NCBI GenBank assembly: GCA_050949745.1
Contig: JBMNGF010000001.1
Span: forward strand, 124,001 to 188,000
Origin: Syntrophaceticus sp050949745
GTDB taxonomy: Bacteria; Bacillota; DSM-12270; Thermacetogeniales; Thermacetogeniaceae
DNA: 64,000 nt
Direction of reading: 5' to 3'
A program made the translations under genes and the position numbers. This document shows, one piece after another, positions 9,404-16,712 of the stretch. Every line of letters begins with the position of its first letter. Position 1 is the stretch's first letter. Below the pieces are notes generated by a model. That model did not search any database, was not told the origin of the DNA, and worked only from the letters and a program-made list of their open reading frames with translations.

Positions 9404-9697
9404 TTATTTCTTCCTGGCTTCAAGTCCGTCCTCATATCCCTTCCGGTATCCTTGATCCCAACCCTGATCAAAAACTATATCTTCATCCTTTTTCCCCGCC
9501 GCATAACCCATCTCCAGGCCCTCCAAATACCCCTGGCCTTTACCCTCTTTCAGACCCTTATCCCTTCCTTCTATACTGCCCTTCCTGTAACCCTTGGCAA
9601 AGCCATCTTTGTGTCCATCCTCATAACCACTGTCATAACCACATCCATAGATGTGTTCAAGAAGCCATATCCTTTTCACATTACTGGCCTTGCCCAT
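9404..9697 (-). CDS. Small Gly/Tyr-Lys repeat protein, unknown
   Basis: A 97-residue protein made mostly of a G-Y/x-x-x-G-x-x-x-G pattern: GYDSGYEDGHKDGFAKGYRKG, then GRDKGLKEGKGQGYLEG, then GWDQGYRKGYEDG (shown in part). The four-residue spacing of Gly with charged residues between is like the YkG-rich flagellar FliH linker and Essential-protein-Yae1 type motifs, which form glycine-mediated helices, but no family is claimed. AAGGGGGG precedes the ATG. It lies 52 bases after the next minus-strand gene and may belong to that operon of small proteins. Confidence 0.6.
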   Translation of the reverse strand: MGKASNVKRIWLLEHIYGCGYDSGYEDGHKDGFAKGYRKGSIEGRDKGLKEGKGQGYLEGLEMGYAAGKKDEDIVFDQGWDQGYRKGYEDGLEARKK

Positions 9698-9749
9698 TTA
9701 CAACCCCCCTTACCTGCAGTATTTGACCCGCCCCCTTCAAACGAAACTC

Positions 9750-10130
9750 TTATCCCCTGCCCTGCCGCCGCTCAGATGATTTTGAACTTTCTTCCTTCTT
9801 TGCAGCCTCTCCAACCATAGAAAGCAGTGTGTTCAACATTTGCGGGCTTACCTTTTTCCCTGATTTTTGAAGTAAATCAGTCAACATCTCAGGCTTGGGT
9901 TTTCCTTGAGACAGCATGCCAGTAAGCATACCTAAAACATCATTACCCCCTGTCCCTGTTCCCTTAGCCACATCTTGCGCCATATTCACAATGCTCATCA
10001 AGGTAAATAAAGAAATAACAGTGATCATTGCTGGAAGATCTGCCTGTTTTTCGTCAATATTATGCAGCGTCTTGGCCATCAAGGATAGAATACTCATATC
10101 TTGCTTTTCCAAACCCTGTTCCTGCCCCAA
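9750..10130 (-). CDS. Small hypothetical protein with one membrane segment
   Basis: I do not recognise this 126-residue protein. A hydrophobic stretch (AMITVISLFTLMSIVNM, about 35-51) is followed by a Gly-rich turn and an amphipathic helical part rich in Met, Leu and Lys. The C terminus is highly charged. The TTG at 10130 is chosen because AAGGAGG stands eight bases before it; the frame is open back to the end of the YbaB-like gene, so an overlapping start is also possible. It follows the YbaB-like gene in a likely operon of four small genes (10863 down to about 9404). Confidence 0.55.
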   Translation of the reverse strand: MGQEQGLEKQDMSILSLMAKTLHNIDEKQADLPAMITVISLFTLMSIVNMAQDVAKGTGTGGNDVLGMLTGMLSQGKPKPEMLTDLLQKSGKKVSPQMLNTLLSMVGEAAKKEESSKSSERRQGRG

Positions 10131-10252
10131 AATATCATCCTCCTTAGTTAATGCTTTCCTTTCATTGTATTCACTAATAGGACACCGGTTACTAACCAAG
10201 ATGAACTTTTTAGCTGAAATGAAAATTAGGAGATAACGGAGTCGAATCAGAG

Positions 10253-10537
10253 TCAACTGCCCATGAGTTTCTGTGCTTCAGATCTAAGAAGCTCACTCCC
10301 TTTCTGAAGAGCATCATCAACAGCAGCAGCTACTGATTTCTCTAATTGCTCATTGTTGCAGCTCAAACGGGGGGAGATTTTGACTTCCAGCACTCGGAAT
10401 TGGCCGCTGATCACTATTTTAACGGCACCATTCCTGCTACTACCCTCTACCTTTTTACCCTCTAGTTGTTTGTCAAGTTTTTTCAATAGCTTATTAATAA
10501 AGATTTGTGCCATGCTTTGGGTTTCAGGAACCGACAT
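10253..10537 (-). CDS. YbaB/EbfC-family nucleoid-associated-like protein
   Basis: A 94-residue protein with the YbaB fold pattern: an N-terminal helix rich in Lys/Leu (INKLLKKLDKQLEGKKVEG), a strand block GAVKIVISGQFRVLEVKISP, and a C-terminal helix AVDDALQKGSELLRSEAQKL. YbaB proteins bind DNA as dimers. Here it is not next to dnaX and recR as the housekeeping copy normally is, so it is probably a paralogue. Its ATG overlaps the stop of the upstream gene as TGATG, and AGGAGGAG lies at good spacing, so the two are translationally linked. Confidence 0.65.
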   Translation of the reverse strand: MSVPETQSMAQIFINKLLKKLDKQLEGKKVEGSSRNGAVKIVISGQFRVLEVKISPRLSCNNEQLEKSVAAAVDDALQKGSELLRSEAQKLMGS

Positions 10538-10863
10538 CAAAAACTCCTCCTCTCACTTAAATGAAGCGTTATGTCAGTTATATCAGGTTTATTGCCAAAA
10601 TCAGATAATATAAGTAAGATCAGGATCAGGAATAGTGTAAAAGGATTGGCCTTCCTTTCCCCTTCTTCAGCTAAAAACCACGGTATATTTATTCCAATGG
10701 AATTACGCAGAGTGACAAAATAATTCTGAACAGGTTCACTGAAGAGCAGTTCTAAGAACCCATCCAGCACATCTGCCATTTTGTTTCCTTGCGGGCCCAG
10801 GTAAGGGCGAAAGCTTTTTAAAACTTGCAGTGCTTCTCGATCAACTGCCATCTTTCTCACCAT
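10537..10863 (-). CDS. Small protein with RPYLGxQGN motif and hydrophobic tail segment
   Basis: Unknown function, about 108 residues. The N-terminal half (EALQVLKSFRPYLGPQGN, then LDGFLELLFSEPVQNY) is clearly related to the gene at 11715-12089 (KALSVVQSLRPYLGVQGN, LESLLELLNSEPAQKT). A hydrophobic segment FTLFLILILLILSDFG near residue 75 closely resembles the membrane segment of the three tiny peptides encoded just upstream (FILFLILILLFFG). It may start at ATG 10863 or ATG 10851. It is first in a run with the YbaB-like gene. Similar location suggests a sporulation or envelope role, but this is only inference. Confidence 0.6.
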   Translation of the reverse strand: MVRKMAVDREALQVLKSFRPYLGPQGNKMADVLDGFLELLFSEPVQNYFVTLRNSIGINIPWFLAEEGERKANPFTLFLILILLILSDFGNKPDITDITLHLSERRSF

Positions 10864-10930
10864 CCTTTTTATACCTTATAAAGCGAGGCCACTCCGTGTT
10901 TACGGTGTGGCCACCACAGTAAACCTGGAT

Positions 10931-11029
10931 TTAATTATCGCCGAAGAAAAGTAAGATCAGGATCAGGAAGAGAATAAAAACACAACTACCAAAACCACCT
11001 TTGCCACCAAAAAAGCTTTGACTTTCCAT
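10931..11029 (-). CDS. Tiny YjcZ-like hydrophobic peptide, copy 1
   Basis: A 32-codon frame with ATG at 11029, GGAGTGAC ribosome site upstream and stop at 10931. The product begins MESQSFFGGKGGFGSC and ends with FILFLILILLFFGDN: a short Gly-rich head and one membrane span. This layout is that of YjcZ/Tiny-TM sporulation peptides of Firmicutes (name by resemblance). Two more copies follow upstream at 11242 and 11527, with the same start context. Strong conservation of the protein with many silent changes between copies supports real coding. Confidence 0.75.
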   Translation of the reverse strand: MESQSFFGGKGGFGSCVFILFLILILLFFGDN

Positions 11030-11241
11030 TTAGTGTCACTCCTCTGGTTGCCGGATCAACTTTAGCCTTAACCCGTATAATTTTCTTACACCATAATATG
11101 TTATTTAGGGAAAGCTGTTACATAATAATGCAACTTTTTGCATATCACCAGATAGGTGCGGTTTACAGCTATGCTGGCAGCACAAAGAATGGTACCCGGA
11201 TTGCTCCGGGTACCATTCCGTTGCTTTGATCTAGTCAGTGA

Positions 11242-11346
11242 TTAACAAATATCATTACCGAAAAACAACAGAATCAGAATTAGGAAGAGAATAAAAGCGC
11301 AACTGCCAAAACCATCTTTGCCACCGAAAAAGCCCTTAGATTCCAT
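11242..11346 (-). CDS. Tiny YjcZ-like hydrophobic peptide, copy 2
   Basis: A 34-codon frame, ATG at 11346 with AGGAGTGACGTTA upstream. The product is MESKGFFGGKDGFGSC followed by AFILFLILILLFFGNDIC. It differs from copy 1 at a few head residues and has two extra C-terminal residues (Ile-Cys). Codon differences from its neighbours are largely at third positions, so selection appears to act on the peptide. A single transmembrane helix with a Cys at the far end is predicted. Confidence 0.75.
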   Translation of the reverse strand: MESKGFFGGKDGFGSCAFILFLILILLFFGNDIC

Positions 11347-11526
11347 TTAACGTCACTCCTATCTTTTTTGGCCCTGATCCCTTTTTAGTGGATCAGAACC
11401 GCCTATTTTGTTCCTTTCTCCCTAATCTAGGAAGCAAGAGATTATTTGCTACACAGAGGTGTGGATGCCTTCCAGCCCACTAAGAAATAGAGCAAAATGA
11501 AAGACTTACTTTGATCTATTCAGTGT

Positions 11527-11631
11527 TCAACAAATGTCATTACCAAGAAATAACAAGACCAGAATCAGGAAGAGAATAAAAGCCCAGCTACCACATCCAC
11601 CTTTGCCACCGAAAAAGCTTTGAGATTCCAT
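11527..11631 (-). CDS. Tiny YjcZ-like hydrophobic peptide, copy 3
   Basis: A 34-codon frame, ATG at 11631 with AGGAGTGACATTGG upstream. The product is MESQSFFGGKGGCGSW followed by AFILFLILVLLFLGNDIC. Relative to the others Phe13 is Cys and Cys16 is Trp, moving a Cys within the Gly-rich head. The three copies are spaced about 300 bases apart with AT-rich, non-coding gaps, so each probably has its own transcript or all lie on one long message. Confidence 0.75.
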   Translation of the reverse strand: MESQSFFGGKGGCGSWAFILFLILVLLFLGNDIC

Positions 11632-11714
11632 CCAATGTCACTCCTATCCTTTTGGGGCTTAACCCCGCCTTTTTTTTCCTTTCCTCCTAATATATGAATT
11701 AAGAGAATAATTTG

Positions 11715-12089
11715 CTACACCGATGCATGAAATTCCGAATCCCCTTGTTCCCAACTTATACTTGGATCCTTTTCTTGTTCTTGTTCCTCTTGTTCTATTT
11801 TATTTTCTGATACTGGAACATCCGCCAGAAACAACAGAACCTGCATCAAAAAAAGTTTCATCGGCTTAGATTCTTTTGGAGATTCATCACGCATCGTCAG
11901 CTCCTTAAAGCCTTCACCAGGTCCCAAGATTTGTAGTGCATCAAGGGTTTTTTGGGCCGGCTCACTGTTCAGTAATTCCAGTAAGCTCTCCAGGGCAACA
12001 AGGCAGCCATTCCCCTGGACTCCCAAATAGGGACGAAGACTTTGAACAACAGAAAGCGCTTTTTCATCATAGGAAATGCCGGCCACCAT
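11715..12089 (-). CDS. Small protein related to the 10537-10863 gene
   Basis: A 124-residue protein of unknown function. It shares the KALSVVQSLRPYLGVQGN and LESLLELLNSEPAQKT blocks with the gene at 10537-10863 and likewise has a hydrophobic segment (MKLFLMQVLLFLADV, about 85-100), followed by an acidic Gln/Glu tail. ATG at 12089 has AAGGAGGGATTA upstream. The frame stays open for 62 more codons upstream (to a GTG at 12275), encoding a Gly-rich and then hydrophobic stretch; this could be a separate small peptide or a longer N terminus, and I cannot decide. The two related genes bracket the three tiny peptides. Confidence 0.6.
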   Translation of the reverse strand: MVAGISYDEKALSVVQSLRPYLGVQGNGCLVALESLLELLNSEPAQKTLDALQILGPGEGFKELTMRDESPKESKPMKLFLMQVLLFLADVPVSENKIEQEEQEQEKDPSISWEQGDSEFHASV

Positions 12090-12320
12090 TAATCCCTCCT
12101 TATTGGGTATTACAAAAACCACTGCAAAGCAGGCGCCGAAGAAAAGGCCCACACTGCAATCGATACATAACCATTTATTCAAAACAACTAAACTGCCGGA
12201 AAAGCCTACTCGATCAAAGGCGCCGTAACCGCCTCCTTTCCAACCCCATCTGACTGCATATGTAAAAAAGCCCACTTTCTCTTCTGTACCATAATATGGT
12301 TTATCACTGGAAGTGTTCCT

Positions 12321-13196
12321 TTATAGCAGTCTTTTTAGATTCGGAATAGATTCTAAGGCCGCTTGGCGACCACGCTCCAACAGTTCTGCAACCCGACCGA
12401 AATCATCAAGCTTGCCGTCATATTCCATAGGTGAGATAACCAGATCCGCTGACTCGAGATCACGCCTTACACCCTGCAGTGTCATAAGGTCAATCCCCCT
12501 CTGGATAAGCTGGATAAATGATTGTGGTTCATCTACACTCCCCTTTTGTTTTAAATCCACCCCAACTACTACATGAGCACCTAAAATGCGTGCTAAAGAT
12601 GCGGGAACCATCTCCAAGAGTCCCCCATCAGACAGCAGTGTGCCTTCATAGGAAACCGGATTAAAAACCCCGGGAATGGCGCAGCTCGCCTCAACCGCCA
12701 TACCCAAAGGGGCCTTTTGGAAATAAATTGCTCCTGACTGTTCGGAATGAGGAAAGGTGTTGGAGAACACCACCTTTTTTCCTGTGATCAGGTCAACTGC
12801 AACTACACCAAAAGGTGCAGCTATCTCACTGAAGCACTTTTTGTTTGTTACTTTTTCTACAAGTTGGCCGATCTTTTCACCGCTAAACAATCCCCTGGGT
12901 ATGGTGCTCAACAAGCTGGCCATATCCCGCAGATTGCTCAACAAAAACTGCACAAAGGAATAGGGATTGAAGTTCCAGGTAAGAATATCTTCCTTATGCA
13001 AGCCCAAAGAAAGCTCTCTCATAACAGAAAGCTTCACCCCAGCAGCATAAAGAGCACCTACAATACTGCCGGCACTGCTACCGGTAACCACAGCCGGAGT
13101 TATCCCATGCTCCTCTAGGACTTCCAACACACCGATGTGTGCTACCCCCAGGATCCCCCCACCCCCCAGGGCAATCCCTATTTTTTTCCCTTTCAC
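12321..13196 (-). CDS. Patatin-like phospholipase (RssA/NTE type)
   Basis: A 291-residue patatin-family hydrolase, expected to cleave acyl chains from lipids. It has the oxyanion loop ALGGGGILGVAHIGVL (9-24), the nucleophile elbow VTGSSAGSIVGALYAAG (Ser about 41) and the catalytic Asp in LLSDGGLLEMVP (about 190-200). No signal peptide or cyclic-nucleotide domain is present, so it is probably cytosolic or membrane-associated. The GTG start at 13196 overlaps the stop of the upstream protease gene as GTGA, which indicates translational coupling of the pair. Confidence 0.88.
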   Translation of the reverse strand: MKGKKIGIALGGGGILGVAHIGVLEVLEEHGITPAVVTGSSAGSIVGALYAAGVKLSVMRELSLGLHKEDILTWNFNPYSFVQFLLSNLRDMASLLSTIPRGLFSGEKIGQLVEKVTNKKCFSEIAAPFGVVAVDLITGKKVVFSNTFPHSEQSGAIYFQKAPLGMAVEASCAIPGVFNPVSYEGTLLSDGGLLEMVPASLARILGAHVVVGVDLKQKGSVDEPQSFIQLIQRGIDLMTLQGVRRDLESADLVISPMEYDGKLDDFGRVAELLERGRQAALESIPNLKRLL

Positions 13197-14197
13197 ACCA
13201 GATCAACGCCTAACTTATCTAATACCACCCCAATAGGATTCAAGACCGTATAATCATTGGAACCGGCAAACAGTAGTCCTATGGCGTAATTATCCTCACT
13301 CAACACTAGGGAGCCACTATCTCCGGCCATTGATTTCATTTCGGTCATTATCTGATCATGGAAGCGTACAATATCTGAGCCGCCACCCATGCTAATATTT
13401 AATGTGACTTTGATGGCTGTAACTTTTCCTTCAGTAACACCGGAGGTGCGCCCGCTCTTTTTTACCTTCATACCAGGTTCAACATCCATGATTCCATTCA
13501 CCCTGCCCAACTCCATGATCTCAGGTGCTATCTCCTGAGGATTAGCCGGACGGGCGACAGCACAGTCAACCAGGTTCGTCGCCCCTAATTTTTCCAAACG
13601 CATCCGGTAATGAGGTCGAAAGGCATGGATCACAGCATTAGCTGCCCTGACCCCCATGGCGGCCATTTTACAATCCGGATTCTTGCTGAACCTTTCAATA
13701 GGAACAAACCTTTCCAAGTAGCCTATGAGATCCTTTTCCGACCCTCCATCATAAACACCTGGTTGGTATATCGGATCCCCTACTGCAGCTTTTCCGTCAA
13801 CACCGTCAGAAGAGTTAGCTAGGACATGGTTATTGGACAGCATCAGCAAATCCTTACTTCCACGATCCCTTACCACCGCCCCGAAAGTACCTGCAGTCAC
13901 TTTATAATGCCCTATACTGGAACCGGGAAGCGCCGGTCGCAGCTTACTTGTCCTGGACAGAAAGCGCACCTCCCCCACTTCGATGACATCAGTGCAATTG
14001 CGCCCGATCTTTCGGGGAACACATTCATCTACCCCTAATTTCTCTGCAGGTAGTTTTTTCTCAACAAAGAAAATAACAGCCGGCTCGTCCGTATCCTGCT
14101 TGCTGCGCTTTTTATATCCGATACCCACGCCTATAACATTGGGCAGCTTATTATAGCGTTCTTTTGCTACACCAAGGGAACGCATCAGTTTTCGCAT
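13193..14197 (-). CDS. Trypsin-like serine protease-fold protein (Nal1/S1-like)
   Basis: A 334-residue protein. An N-terminal region (KLPNVIGVGIGYKKRSKQ, then AVIFFVEKKLP) is followed by a chymotrypsin-fold domain: GTFGAVVRD, the His motif MLSNNHVLA (about 120-128), an Asp-containing LVDCAVARP segment, and the Ser motif SMAGDSGSLVLS (about 296-307). All three catalytic residues seem present. No signal peptide is visible, so it probably acts inside the cell. It is cotranscribed and overlaps with the patatin gene, so a joint stress or envelope role is possible but not shown. ATG at 14197; the upstream GGGGGGGAT is a usable ribosome site. Confidence 0.75.
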   Translation of the reverse strand: MRKLMRSLGVAKERYNKLPNVIGVGIGYKKRSKQDTDEPAVIFFVEKKLPAEKLGVDECVPRKIGRNCTDVIEVGEVRFLSRTSKLRPALPGSSIGHYKVTAGTFGAVVRDRGSKDLLMLSNNHVLANSSDGVDGKAAVGDPIYQPGVYDGGSEKDLIGYLERFVPIERFSKNPDCKMAAMGVRAANAVIHAFRPHYRMRLEKLGATNLVDCAVARPANPQEIAPEIMELGRVNGIMDVEPGMKVKKSGRTSGVTEGKVTAIKVTLNISMGGGSDIVRFHDQIMTEMKSMAGDSGSLVLSEDNYAIGLLFAGSNDYTVLNPIGVVLDKLGVDLV

Positions 14198-14251
14198 TTT
14201 TATCCCCCCCTCAATGAGATCGATCTAGTATATTCAGAGGAAAGGGTATAA

Positions 14252-14452
14252 GGTGACTGTCACCGTAGATCTAAGGTCCTCTCGCACATCCATTTCGCAC
14301 GGTGACTGTCACCGCAGAACATTTTTCCTGAAACGCGGTGAGACGCGAGAACCGTCCGCGCGTCTCAGATTGGTAGTCGTTAGAAAAGGACACAAAATAA
14401 ATATATACACATAAACTATCATGATCTATACGGCATAGAAGGTGACTGTCAC
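14252..14452. repeat. Palindromic repeats (GGTGACTGTCACC and related)
   Basis: GGTGACTGTCACC occurs at 14252-14264 and 14301-14313 and in shortened form at 14441-14452. Between them, arms GAGACGCG (14340-14347) and CGCGTCTC (14359-14366) flank AGAACCGTCCG. These belong to the window-wide set of palindromes with an AACCGTCC-like centre. No gene is seen in 14198-14487. Confidence 0.75.
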
Positions 14453-14487
14453 GCAGAACTCACAGAACTTCCAGGAGGTGTTGACCA

Positions 14488-14721
14488 TTGAAAAAGGAAC
14501 AGGAGGATAAATTCTCACCAGAGATGGCCGCTCCTCCAATCAAGGGGCAAACTAGATTCAGCCAGCAGCGATTCTGGCACACTGCCGAAGATATGAAGGA
14601 AAATGAAAAAAACCAATTATTAAAAGACATAAAATCATCACTAAAAACAATTGAAAAAAGCCTAGAGCGCATAGAAAGCATGTTCAAATATAAAATCTTT
14701 GACATTGAACAGGACAAATAA
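14488..14721 (+). CDS. Small charged hypothetical protein
   Basis: A 77-residue protein, start TTG at 14488 with AGGAGGTG eight bases before it. The N-terminal part is Pro/Gln-rich and polar. The C-terminal part (QLLKDIKSSLKTIEKSLERI, about 45-64) has Leu/Ile at heptad-like spacing, so a short coiled coil is likely. I do not recognise the family. It is followed within 20 bases by a strong hairpin, which supports it as a real single-gene transcript. Confidence 0.55.
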   Translation: MKKEQEDKFSPEMAAPPIKGQTRFSQQRFWHTAEDMKENEKNQLLKDIKSSLKTIEKSLERIESMFKYKIFDIEQDK

Positions 14722-14740
14722 TTGACAGAAAGGGCATCAA

Positions 14741-14770
14741 AAAAAGGAGGGGCCTTTTGCCCCTCCTTTC
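14741..14770. terminator. Bidirectional terminator hairpin
   Basis: Perfect 10-base arms at 14743-14752 and 14760-14769 with a 7-base loop. On the minus strand the stem runs into seven T residues, so it best serves the minus-strand gene that ends at 14844. It also follows the plus-strand gene ending at 14721. Confidence 0.8.
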
Positions 14771-14843
14771 TCTCACCAATTCACTAGTCTCCATTTACTT
14801 CTTCACCATTACACAAATATCTGTTTTGGAAGTGTCTAAGCTG

Positions 14844-15632
14844 TTATTGGGGTCCATTTACTTCATCATCATCACACTCAGGGATCAACTGGGGCGGACC
14901 GAATTCCCTTTTCACTACAATATCCCGCTCATCGTCATATCTCCCGCCAAAGGGCCGAATAGCGGATACCAGCAGGTTCTCATGTTTCCAAAGCTTATCG
15001 ACAAACTTAAACCTGATTCTTACTCTGGGATTTGCTGTATCGATAATATCGCAGCTTTTAAGATCGATATCTAAGCAGGAACCATCAACTTTTCTGACGA
15101 GCTCCTGGAAGTCTCTCCTGCCTGAAGCTGTTTTGGGGAAACCCTTGCCATCAGGGAAGGTAAAGAAATCGAAGAAATTGCATTTTTTAAAGACCTCTGT
15201 TTGACAGACAACAAAGGTATTATCACACTTAACAACCGCCTGGAAGCCGATCCTGATGTTCACTCCATCACAATCTTCCTGCAGTTCTTCACTGGCACAG
15301 GTCACAAAAGCCTCACAGCTCACAGGCTCAAATGGCCCGACAAGAGAACCCCGACAGGAAGGCGTACCGTCACACAAACAGACCGGAATATCTACATACT
15401 GATCTTCCATTGCACAGATCAAGAGTACATCCTGGACGCAGATCATATGGCATTCGCATTCTAAATCATTTGTCCTTCTGGTAATCCCCCACCTCGCCCT
15501 GTTTTTGGGAGACAACACAGCAAAGCACTCCGAACAGTTAGTACGGTCTTTAATACATTCCACCTCATGTAAGGCATCAACTGCTTGTGCCTCATTATCA
15601 TGGACACCTTGGTTGCGATCCTTTTCTCTCAC
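14844..15632 (-). CDS. Cysteine-rich hypothetical protein
   Basis: A 262-residue soluble protein with about 20 Cys, many in the first 170 residues (CxxC in NCSEC, then CECHMIC, LCDGTPSC, SCEAFVTC, DCDGVNIR, KCDNTFVVC). It has no signal peptide and no recognised catalytic motif. The regularly spaced Cys and strand-like segments resemble spore coat or exosporium proteins of Clostridia, so a coat role is a guess from composition and the surrounding sporulation genes. The start is a GTG at 15632 with AAAGGGGGTA upstream. Confidence 0.6.
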   Translation of the reverse strand: MREKDRNQGVHDNEAQAVDALHEVECIKDRTNCSECFAVLSPKNRARWGITRRTNDLECECHMICVQDVLLICAMEDQYVDIPVCLCDGTPSCRGSLVGPFEPVSCEAFVTCASEELQEDCDGVNIRIGFQAVVKCDNTFVVCQTEVFKKCNFFDFFTFPDGKGFPKTASGRRDFQELVRKVDGSCLDIDLKSCDIIDTANPRVRIRFKFVDKLWKHENLLVSAIRPFGGRYDDERDIVVKREFGPPQLIPECDDDEVNGPQ

Positions 15633-15792
15633 GAATTATACCCCCTTTATATTAAATACGGCTCCACATCTTTTGGCCATACATACCAAACAGCCATAAG
15701 CGTGCCATATATTTACATTATTATATTTAATTGCTGAAAAATTGTTACTAATCTTTTTGGGATAACGGCAACCTGCCGCTAGGCCTCCTGCA

Positions 15793-15981
15793 TCATCCGC
15801 CCCTTGTGGAATGGGCAGCAGACACTTTATCGTCCTGTGCTGAGCCAAATGCAATTGTAGACATGCCCTTCCTCATAGCACTGCCATTATCCCTATCCTG
15901 AACTGTATCGGGTTTTTGGCGTTTTTGCTTCTTCTCAGGCCATAGATCCGAAATATATGGAAGCCACTTGTTTAGTGCCAC
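15793..15981 (-). CDS. Possible small protein
   Basis: A frame of about 62 codons from GTG 15981, with AAGGAG eight bases upstream. The product begins VALNKWLPYISDLW and continues as a Lys/Gln/Asp-rich tail. No homology is recognised and the C-terminal half looks unstructured, so this is weakly supported. Confidence 0.3.
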   Translation of the reverse strand: MALNKWLPYISDLWPEKKQKRQKPDTVQDRDNGSAMRKGMSTIAFGSAQDDKVSAAHSTRGG

Positions 15982-16087
15982 CAGCACCACTCCTTGCCTT
16001 TAGGTGATGTGATTTCTTGTACTGCACTCATTATTATATGAATTTACTGTGGAGTAGTTCCATTCACAACTAAGACCTCTCACAAAG

Positions 16088-16120
16088 AAAAAACCCTTCG
16101 GAACCTCCGAAGGGTTTTTC
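16088..16120. terminator. Bidirectional terminator after veg
   Basis: Perfect 11-base arms at 16091-16101 and 16107-16117 with a 5-base loop, with A-run before and T-run after, so it can act in both directions. It lies 10 bases after the veg stop codon. Confidence 0.9.
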
Positions 16121-16129
16121 TCTGCCCGG

Positions 16130-16405
16130 TTATCCCCGAGCTGCTGTTATTTTGATCTCTCCGCCATCGCAGCAAACAGTCAACTCAACACTTTCTGTAA
16201 GAACATCGGTATAACTAAATGAAACTCGTCGCTGTGTTCTTTTTTCATCAAGTTTTATTACAAAAATGTTAGGATAGGTGCGTTCTAAGACTCCCTCTCG
16301 CTCAACGACCTTATTTCTGCCTTTGAAGGACTTGAGCTTTACTCTAGTTCCTATAAAGGTCTCTAGATCCTGTTTAATCTCTGCAAGCACTTCTTTGGTA
16401 GCCAT
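16130..16405 (-). CDS. veg: Veg-family protein
   Basis: A 91-residue protein of the Veg (DUF1021) family, found across Firmicutes, implicated in biofilm-related regulation in Bacillus subtilis. Diagnostic blocks are IKQDLETFIGTRVKLKSFKG, a VLERTYPNIFVIKL strand pair and RRVSFSYTDVLTESVEL. The ATG at 16405 has AGAAGG at good spacing; an earlier in-frame ATG two codons upstream sits too close to it. It is preceded by a strong sigma-A promoter and followed by a terminator, so it is a single-gene transcript. Confidence 0.92.
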   Translation of the reverse strand: MATKEVLAEIKQDLETFIGTRVKLKSFKGRNKVVEREGVLERTYPNIFVIKLDEKRTQRRVSFSYTDVLTESVELTVCCDGGEIKITAARG

Positions 16406-16453
16406 GAGCATCACCTTCTCACGCTTTTTTACCCCCACAAAGCAGTTCATAAT

Positions 16454-16482
16454 ATTATATCAGGATGATAGTTGCAAGTCAA
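16454..16482 (-). promoter_or_regulatory. Sigma-A promoter of veg
   Basis: TTGACT (16477-16482) and TATAAT (16454-16459) with exactly 17 bases between, on the minus strand, 49 bases before the veg start. The veg promoter is well known as a strong vegetative promoter in Bacillus. Confidence 0.9.
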
Positions 16483-16712
16483 TTGCTTATTTCTGGATAT
16501 TTATTATCAGCGTTCGCAGAAAATATTAACAGGGACCTGTAGCGGCATATATCACCAGTAAATGGCGACACCGAAACGGTCCCTTGATCTTCGCGAGCTG
16601 TAACTGATTTCAGATATCAATATACGCAACTCCGCAATAAATGTAGTAATATGACAGATTAAGTCTAATATGTATAATTGGATGCATAAACTGCATAAAT
16701 GGTGCCAGGCAC
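16483..16712. other. Gap between dnaB and the veg promoter
   Basis: No gene is seen. GGTGCCAGGCACC at 16701-16713 is a perfect palindrome that ends in the dnaB stop codon. No T-rich terminator could be identified. Confidence 0.4.
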
